Part shown: positions 59,101 through 64,000 of the stretch, piece by piece | How positions within the stretch are numbered: the stretch's first letter is position 1 | Layout: each line of letters opens with the position of its first letter | Source: Marmoricola sp. | GTDB taxonomy: Bacteria > Actinomycetota > Actinomycetes > Propionibacteriales > Nocardioidaceae | Length of the DNA: 64,000 nucleotides | Direction: 5' to 3' | NCBI GenBank assembly: GCA_025964775.1 | Contig: JAOPYE010000012.1 | Span: forward strand, 62,001 to 126,000 | Program-made: the position numbers and the translations under genes | The notes under the pieces: generated by a model | Told to the model about the DNA's origin: nothing | Databases searched by the model: none | The model's input: only the letters and a program-made list of their open reading frames with translations

Positions 59101-61182
59101 TCAGGTGGCATGCGCGCGAGGGAAATGCACGATGAATGTGGCGCCGCCGAGTTCGCCAGGACTTCTAACGTCTGATGTACCGCCGAGATCGTCGAGCGTG
59201 TCACGAACGATTGCTAGTCCTAGGCCACTTCCACCTTCGCGGCGCGTCACCCCCAACTTCCAAACATCTGCGGGTCGAATGCCTTGCAGACCGGGTCCGC
59301 TGTCACTGATCACGAGTTCGATGCTTGATTCCTGGACGGATGTTGAAACCCTAAGCGTTCGAATAGCTGTCGCGCGGGAGTCGATGTAGAAAGCCGCGAC
59401 CGCGTTGACGATCATGTTCGCAGCGATGACCTCGATTGCTGCTGGAGCGGCGCGGACTAGGTCGCCCATCGCAAACTCTCGAACAACCGTTACCTGAGCA
59501 CGGTCAAGGAAGTACTCGAAAGTATCGAGCGTCTCCCCGACGACCTCGCCCACTGAGCAGTTCCGAGTCCGGCGCCGGTCTGCCCCGAGGAGTCTTAGCG
59601 GCATCCGGGCGATCGCTCGTAGGCCCGCAACAACACGGTCGAGTTGTTCAAACGGCTCAACGATCTGACTATCGAGTTGACCGCCAAGAGCGGCCTTGAC
59701 TCGCCGCTTCAGAGTCTTCAAAAGGGACTGCAACTGTTCGGTCGGCTTGTCCGTCTCGTGCGCTAGTACAGCTGTCGCTGCTCCAATTGTTGACAGCGTG
59801 CGGTACAACTGAATGTCTTTGAGGCGGTCTTCATCTGCTTTCCGCGTCGCCGTCTCGTATCGAAGAACCGCCTTCTCGATGACCTGCCGTTCTTTCGGCG
59901 GAAGCGATTGGACGGCATCGTCGAGTTTGTCCCGTGCGCCCGCGAGACGTGAGACATTCTTGCTCGCTGTCGCCTTACGGCGCTGCCGCGAGTCTTCTGC
60001 GCGCCAGCGCGCCATCCACTCCGTGGCATCTAGCGCGAATCGCTGTAGTTCCCGTAGGGCTTCGTTCTCGACGAAGCCAACCCGGTCTGTCTTCGGCCGA
60101 AGCAGATCGTTCTGGTCGTCGACCACAACTCGTCCGACGAGCGTGTTGGTGCTTGGACGATCCTCGGGGCTTCGTGCGCGCGCTAGGTCTAATCCGAGCC
60201 AGTCGAAACCGGGATCGCCGTACGGGCGCACTCGCAGGCCGCGGTGATAGAAGTGAACGCCGCCGACTGCCGATAGCCATCGCCTCACCTTCGCGACCCC
60301 GACTTGCCGAAGGCGAAGGTTCAGGTTCGCAGGGTTCGGGCCCGATCCCAGGCGAAACACATAGAGTTCGAAATGTGCTGACGGGGCGGCATACCTCTCC
60401 TCCTCGGTTAGATCTTCGTGGCTTGCCTTGGCTAGTTCGCGCCCTTCGATACCCACCAACTCTGCCGTCGCGCGCCCGGAGCCGTCGATGCTCGCTGAGA
60501 GTTTAAAGTCGGCTGCCGACAGATACTGCTCGCGAATTACCTCGGCGAGGTCAATATACGAGTTCGTCTTTAGGATCGCTTCGAACTCGCCAGGTGTGCC
60601 GAATGGATCGCTCAGGAGTAGCAGCGATCTAGCGAGACCAGCTTCTTGCGCTTCTGAGAGCCCTTGCTTCACGCCGGAGATAAGGATGTCGGTGCCAGGG
60701 AGTTCAGTCGTGTTGTTCTGGCGGATCTCGATCTCGACATCTTCAATGACGTCGGCTTTGTCGAAGGCCTGCCAGTTCAGGTCGACAACGAATTCCGATC
60801 CTGAATCTCGTGGTCGAGTGCGAATTAGCGCAGTCGAACCTAGTCGGAGGGCCGCAAGGCGACCAAGCCCCTTTTCGCCGACCGTAGATCGACCGCGAAT
60901 AGTTCGAGGTTTCTGGCTTCGACCGACGACGAGGAAGCCGTTAACGAGGGCATCCCTGTCCATACCGTCCCCGTCATCCGACACCTTGATCGCCAAATCT
61001 CCGGAGTCGGCAACGCCGATCTCGATCAAGCATCGCGACGCGCCGGCGTCGTATGCGTTTCGTGCGAGTTCAAGAAGGCCCTGATCTGGATCTGGAATCA
61101 GTTCTTCGCCGAGCCGCGCGAGAATGCTCGAAGCGAATCGCAGGCGAGCCGACTCAAGGTTGCGCCCCGCGCGGGCGTTCAC
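59101..61182 (-). CDS. Histidine kinase with an additional N-terminal GHKL (Hsp90/MORC-like) ATPase domain
   Basis: A 693-residue protein with two GHKL ATPase modules. The first (about 20-270) has LLELARNAYDAGA, DDGDGMD and GEKGLGRLA, the Hsp90/MutL/MORC arrangement. A long coiled region (about 385-465) leads to a dimerisation helix with His475 (VLAHETDKP) and a kinase-type ATPase domain: N-box NMIVNAV (about 589), G1 SDSGPGL, G2 GGSGLGLAIV. No membrane segment is visible, so it is cytosolic. The GTG at 61182 overlaps the methyltransferase stop (GTGA) and has GGGAG upstream. It is probably the phosphodonor of the receiver at 57391. Confidence 0.8.
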   Translation of the reverse strand: MNARAGRNLESARLRFASSILARLGEELIPDPDQGLLELARNAYDAGASRCLIEIGVADSGDLAIKVSDDGDGMDRDALVNGFLVVGRSQKPRTIRGRSTVGEKGLGRLAALRLGSTALIRTRPRDSGSEFVVDLNWQAFDKADVIEDVEIEIRQNNTTELPGTDILISGVKQGLSEAQEAGLARSLLLLSDPFGTPGEFEAILKTNSYIDLAEVIREQYLSAADFKLSASIDGSGRATAELVGIEGRELAKASHEDLTEEERYAAPSAHFELYVFRLGSGPNPANLNLRLRQVGVAKVRRWLSAVGGVHFYHRGLRVRPYGDPGFDWLGLDLARARSPEDRPSTNTLVGRVVVDDQNDLLRPKTDRVGFVENEALRELQRFALDATEWMARWRAEDSRQRRKATASKNVSRLAGARDKLDDAVQSLPPKERQVIEKAVLRYETATRKADEDRLKDIQLYRTLSTIGAATAVLAHETDKPTEQLQSLLKTLKRRVKAALGGQLDSQIVEPFEQLDRVVAGLRAIARMPLRLLGADRRRTRNCSVGEVVGETLDTFEYFLDRAQVTVVREFAMGDLVRAAPAAIEVIAANMIVNAVAAFYIDSRATAIRTLRVSTSVQESSIELVISDSGPGLQGIRPADVWKLGVTRREGGSGLGLAIVRDTLDDLGGTSDVRSPGELGGATFIVHFPRAHAT

Positions 61183-62396
61183 TCGTCGCTCCCAATGGGA
61201 ACCTGGCGAAGCGCTGCAACTGTGAGATGGCGCAGGCGAAGCCGCTCGTTCAGCCACGCCGTCACCCGAGGCTGCCGCAGGGACTTGGCAATTCGCTTAC
61301 ATTCAGCCACGCTTCCACTCGCTGGACGGATCACTATCAAATGGTTCTCAACCACAGTTGGCTCCGAGCCCACGTAAACGGAAGGATTTAGGCGCGGATT
61401 GTCGCCCTTGCTTGGGGCCGAGGTGCGCCGAATCAGAACGAAAGGCGGCTGGTGAAGGCGTCCAGCGAACCGGAATGTTTCGCTCACTGAGTCGACGACT
61501 TCTCCGGCAGGCACGTTGTGCGGGCGAAGGAACGGGGAGGCAACCGCTTGTTCGTCCTCGTCATGCCGGTGTGGAACCAGATCTCCGACTGCCACCGTCG
61601 CGATGTCGGCAAGAACCTTGGAGCGTTCATACTCTCGTTGCCATCTTCTCGATTCGGGATGCCGGGACCGGCTTCGCGCGATCTCCAAATGAGCAACGAA
61701 CACGTCGACGTTCGTCCAACGGTCGAACTGTCCATACACGTCGATAGCAGCCACTCGTGCCTGACGCTCGATGGCTCGCCGCCACTTTTCGTATCGCGTT
61801 CCACTGCGGAGAACGTCGGGCAAGATTGCGGCCACTCGAGTCCCGTCGTCGCAGCGCTCCAATGCGCTCATAACAAACGGTGCGGCAGCAGTCACAGTTC
61901 CACTAGCCCAGGAGGTTGGGCGATCCAGAGCTTGAAGCGTGTAGGGCGGATTTATAAGCACAATGTCTTGGCCCGACCAATTCGCGTTTTCCGCAAAGGC
62001 GTCACCTGCGTTGAAGGTGATGTTGGTGAGGTCGGAGTCATCAGATGAGCCGTCCACGGCCAGCCAAAGCGCCAGACGCCTAGCAGCCACACGAGCGAGG
62101 AGGTCTAGTTGGTCGCCGCCGCTGACGCAAGACGTCAAGTATCTCGCACGCTGTGTGGGCGTCCAAGACCTAGGGAGGGCATCAGCTACGGCCAACATCA
62201 GATCGCCGATTCCGCAGGCCGGATCGAAAACTCGTGCCCCGCCTGCGATCCGCCGCCGGTACGGTCGAACAGTCCTAGCTCGAAGAGTTGAGCCCGTGAA
62301 GAAGGTGCCCGCGTTACGGCGATCGCGTACGGTCGTCGACTCCCGGAACACGGCGCTCGCTTGACCATCGAGGTGCAGTTTCGCGTCACGTACCAA
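61179..62396 (-). CDS. N6-adenine DNA methyltransferase (gamma-type, NPPY)
   Basis: At least 405 residues. The AdoMet-binding motif I reads VFDPACGIGDLML and the catalytic motif IV is NPPY (about 149-152), as in type I and IIG adenine methyltransferases. A C-terminal region with FVLIRRTSAPSKGDN and HLIVIRP resembles a partial target-recognition part. TTG 62396 is the first standard start, but coding-like sequence (FGAYEDTLADLAVLLARS) continues upstream to about 62474 without ATG, GTG or TTG; translation may begin at a CTG there. It overlaps the kinase gene by 4 bp. Confidence 0.8.
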   Translation of the reverse strand: MVRDAKLHLDGQASAVFRESTTVRDRRNAGTFFTGSTLRARTVRPYRRRIAGGARVFDPACGIGDLMLAVADALPRSWTPTQRARYLTSCVSGGDQLDLLARVAARRLALWLAVDGSSDDSDLTNITFNAGDAFAENANWSGQDIVLINPPYTLQALDRPTSWASGTVTAAAPFVMSALERCDDGTRVAAILPDVLRSGTRYEKWRRAIERQARVAAIDVYGQFDRWTNVDVFVAHLEIARSRSRHPESRRWQREYERSKVLADIATVAVGDLVPHRHDEDEQAVASPFLRPHNVPAGEVVDSVSETFRFAGRLHQPPFVLIRRTSAPSKGDNPRLNPSVYVGSEPTVVENHLIVIRPASGSVAECKRIAKSLRQPRVTAWLNERLRLRHLTVAALRQVPIGSDE

Positions 62397-62474
62397 GTCC
62401 GCGTCCGCCGACCGCGCGAGCAGGACGGCAAGGTCAGCGAGTGTGTCCTCATATGCCCCAAATTTACTCAGCAG

Positions 62475-62851
62475 AGGAAATCACCCGCCCTTTCGCTAGA
62501 CCCAACGACTCTAGCGGTCTCGATGGGTCTAGGGCTGCCACATTCACCCGAGTCAAGAACGTTCCGTGGTCCTTTGAAGTTGGCCGTAACGAACCTGGCT
62601 TGCCACCGTCGCGCGCAGCACGTGGCGAAACGGTTCAACGGTCGGTGTCGGCTCCGGTCCACGTTGCCAGGCCAGCCCGCAGCGCGACGTGTCATTAAGC
62701 TGTCTTACCTCGACGTGGGACCAACTACTGACGCGGACGTCCGGAGCGCCCCCGGATTCTTGGGCCTGTCCCCGAGCATGTCGGCTGGAAAGGGGAAGCC
62801 CGCAGCCTCAAGCAAGATTCGACCGGGGAGTGGGCGCGTCAATATGGGCTA
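62475..62851. other. Gene-poor stretch between methyltransferase and primase genes
   Basis: 377 bp with no convincing gene. Frames in both directions are Arg/Ser/Pro-rich and begin without ribosome-binding sites. It should hold the promoter of the minus-strand methyltransferase-kinase pair, but no clear -35/-10 pair could be identified. Confidence 0.3.
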
Positions 62852-63913
62852 CTAGCCGCGGCTGATCCCTCGAGCGGGGCCACGCAGGCTGGAGCGAACT
62901 GATCCGCCTACGGGGATGTCGGCGACGAGTTCGCGGGTGATCGTCGTGTGGTCGAAGGGGAGTAGGGCGGCGAGTCGTCCGACCTGGCGGGCGATGTCGG
63001 GTTTCGGCATTCGTCGCACGTCGCGCAGTACCTCGCGGAGTAGGCAGAGCTCGGCTTCTGCGCCGGTTTGTTCTGTTCGCCAAGTGCGTAGGTGGTGGTC
63101 AACGACTTCGTCGGCGGCCGGCCTGGTGCTGCGGATCGCCTCAGCGAGGGCACGCGCCCCTTGTTCCCGGAAAAGGTCTGCTGGGTCGGTGCCGCTGGGG
63201 AGTCGGACAGCGCCGAGCTGGTTCGTGTCCTTGAGCTGTTCGTAGGTTCGCAGGAGTCCTTGGCTGCCGGCGGTGTCGGGGTCGAGCGCGATTGTGATCG
63301 CGTGGGGTCGCAGGTCGGCTACTGCGCGTGCGTGGTTCGGGGTGAATGCGGTGCCGCAGGTGGCGAGGGCGACGGTGGTGGCGCCAGTGGACACGTCGAT
63401 GGCGATGGCGTCGAGTGGGCCTTCGGCGATGACGAGGGTCTGTGGGGTTTCGCTGGATCGTTCGGCAAGTCCGAACAGCGCGACGGACTTGTCATAGATG
63501 GGGGTCTTGCGGGTGTTGAGGTATCTCGGGGTGGCGGGTCCGGCGTTGGGGCCGGCCCGGCCGACGAAACCGATGACGCGCCCGGCGGGGTCTCGTACGG
63601 CGAAGGTGATGCGGTCGCGGAAGGTGTCGAAGACCTGGCCCTTGGTTCCATTCGAAGTGAGCCCGGCGGCGGCGAGTACCGCTTGGGAGTAGCCAAGGGC
63701 TGCGAGGTGATCTCCGAGCCGGTTCCAAGGCCCGGGCGCGTAGCCGATGGCCCATTTGGTGTCGTCGAGCAGGACTCCGAAGCCGCGCTCGGTCAAGTAG
63801 CGGCGCGGGCGCGGGCCGGCGAGGCCGAGGAGTTGTCGGCGGAAGAAGTCGGCGGCGTCCTCGTTGGCGGCGACCAGTTGGTCGGCCGGGATGTCGGGAG
63901 TCATCGGGTCCAT
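62852..63913 (-). CDS. DnaG-like primase core with TOPRIM domain
   Basis: A 353-residue protein that begins with a DnaG-type helicoidal region (ADFFRRQLLGLAGPRPRRYL, IGYAPGPWNRLGDHL), followed by a hinge DRITFAVRDPAGRVIGFVGR and a TOPRIM domain (TLVIAEGPLDAIAI; IALDPDTAGSQGL with the DxD). The CHC2 zinc finger of chromosomal DnaG is missing at the N-terminus. Such shortened primases occur on actinobacterial conjugative elements, where they may prime the transferred strand. The ATG at 63913 has no strong ribosome-binding site. Confidence 0.85.
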   Translation of the reverse strand: MDPMTPDIPADQLVAANEDAADFFRRQLLGLAGPRPRRYLTERGFGVLLDDTKWAIGYAPGPWNRLGDHLAALGYSQAVLAAAGLTSNGTKGQVFDTFRDRITFAVRDPAGRVIGFVGRAGPNAGPATPRYLNTRKTPIYDKSVALFGLAERSSETPQTLVIAEGPLDAIAIDVSTGATTVALATCGTAFTPNHARAVADLRPHAITIALDPDTAGSQGLLRTYEQLKDTNQLGAVRLPSGTDPADLFREQGARALAEAIRSTRPAADEVVDHHLRTWRTEQTGAEAELCLLREVLRDVRRMPKPDIARQVGRLAALLPFDHTTITRELVADIPVGGSVRSSLRGPARGISRG

Positions 63914-63955
63914 GACGCTGCCTCGACTCGGGGCTGCTCACGAGTGACCTGGTCC

Positions 63956-64000
63956 TCATGCCTGCGCGAAGCCGAAGTCCGGATGGTAGGCGTGTGTTCC
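63956..64000 (-). CDS. C-terminal end of an upstream gene (partial)
   Basis: The minus-strand frame ending in TGA at 63956 reads GTHAYHPDFGFAQA to the window edge and looks protein-like; another open frame here runs into the primase start. Only about 14 codons are visible, so identity and even reality are uncertain. Confidence 0.3.
   Translation of the reverse strand, partial: GTHAYHPDFGFAQA

Larger units (their letters stand above)
42304..64000. mobile_element. Part of an integrative conjugative element with T4SS-type transfer genes and defence-like cargo
   Basis: A continuous minus-strand run of transfer genes (coupling protein, VirB4-like ATPase, SCO6880 protein, TrbL-like channel, small membrane protein, M23/lysozyme protein, lipoprotein) is followed by a cargo block and a DnaG-like primase. 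This order is characteristic of actinobacterial conjugative elements. The integrase, relaxase and right end are not in the window, so the element extends past 64 kb; the left end is probably between 41.9 and 42.3 kb. Plasmid origin cannot be excluded, but the chromosomal-style genes to the left argue for integration. Confidence 0.7.

Noticed and set aside
62361..62855. 164-residue plus-strand frame between methyltransferase and primase
   Set aside because: It overlaps the likely start of the methyltransferase gene, has Arg/Ser-rich non-globular sequence and no ribosome-binding site.
1..64000. CRISPR arrays, tRNA or rRNA genes, integrase, insertion sequences
   Set aside because: Looked for regularly spaced repeats, cloverleaf-like segments and transposase or recombinase motifs; none could be supported.

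Overview
The window is GC-rich, densely packed actinobacterial DNA. Several features point to an actinomycete, with Nocardioides or a relative as my best guess: a complete mce operon with its own ATPase gene, many 4-bp ATGA/GTGA gene overlaps, and conjugation genes of the actinobacterial SCO6880 type. The genus cannot be proven from the sequence alone. I saw no rRNA, tRNA, CRISPR array, integrase or insertion sequence.

Layout. (1) 0-9.5 kb is a polyol/sugar module: the tail of an esterase, a mannitol-dehydrogenase-family enzyme, a PfkB kinase, a CUT2-type ABC importer (binding protein, double ATPase, permease), a quinone-oxidoreductase-like enzyme, a SnoaL-like protein, and an azoreductase-like flavoprotein behind a clear promoter/operator. 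(2) 9.7-10.4 kb holds a relic of conjugation DNA: a full-length paralogue of the small gene at 42.3 kb next to the last codons of a TraD-like gene. (3) 10.6-25.6 kb is a long mce lipid-import operon: two small membrane proteins, two YrbE permeases, an MceG-type ATPase, six Mce proteins, an RND protein, a SurA/parvulin-like protein and a small membrane protein. (4) 25.9-41.9 kb holds a GAF-LuxR regulator and enzymes expected to process the imported lipid: ferredoxin, ferredoxin reductase, FAD oxidoreductase, nitrilase-like amidase, a DJ-1/SRPBCC fusion, acyl-CoA synthetase, PhaC-like synthase, SDR, hydrolase, TetR regulator, and an acyl-CoA dehydrogenase/APH-kinase pair. Similar CCC-N4-GGG palindromes sit just upstream of three promoters (mce operon, ferredoxin, FAD operon) and suggest a LuxR regulon.

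(5) 42.3-64 kb is part of an integrative conjugative element. On the minus strand it encodes the DNA-transfer apparatus (TraD coupling protein, VirB4-like ATPase, SCO6880 protein, TrbL-like channel, small pilin-like protein, M23/lysozyme hydrolase, lipoprotein, small membrane protein), and further right a zinc-finger-less DnaG-like primase. Between these lies an 11-kb cargo block (51.3-62.4 kb) that is the most interesting part of the window.

The cargo block combines a PD-(D/E)XK nuclease; a plus-strand run of STAS+GHKL ATPase, phosphoribosyltransferase-like protein, nucleoside-phosphorylase-like protein, receiver-domain protein and ComEC-like metallo-beta-lactamase; and a minus-strand pair of N6-adenine methyltransferase and a histidine kinase with two GHKL ATPase domains. 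The combination of histidine kinase, receiver and nucleosidase recalls the Detocs type of two-component phage defence, but the domain architecture here is different. I propose it as a candidate undescribed defence/signalling system carried by the element.
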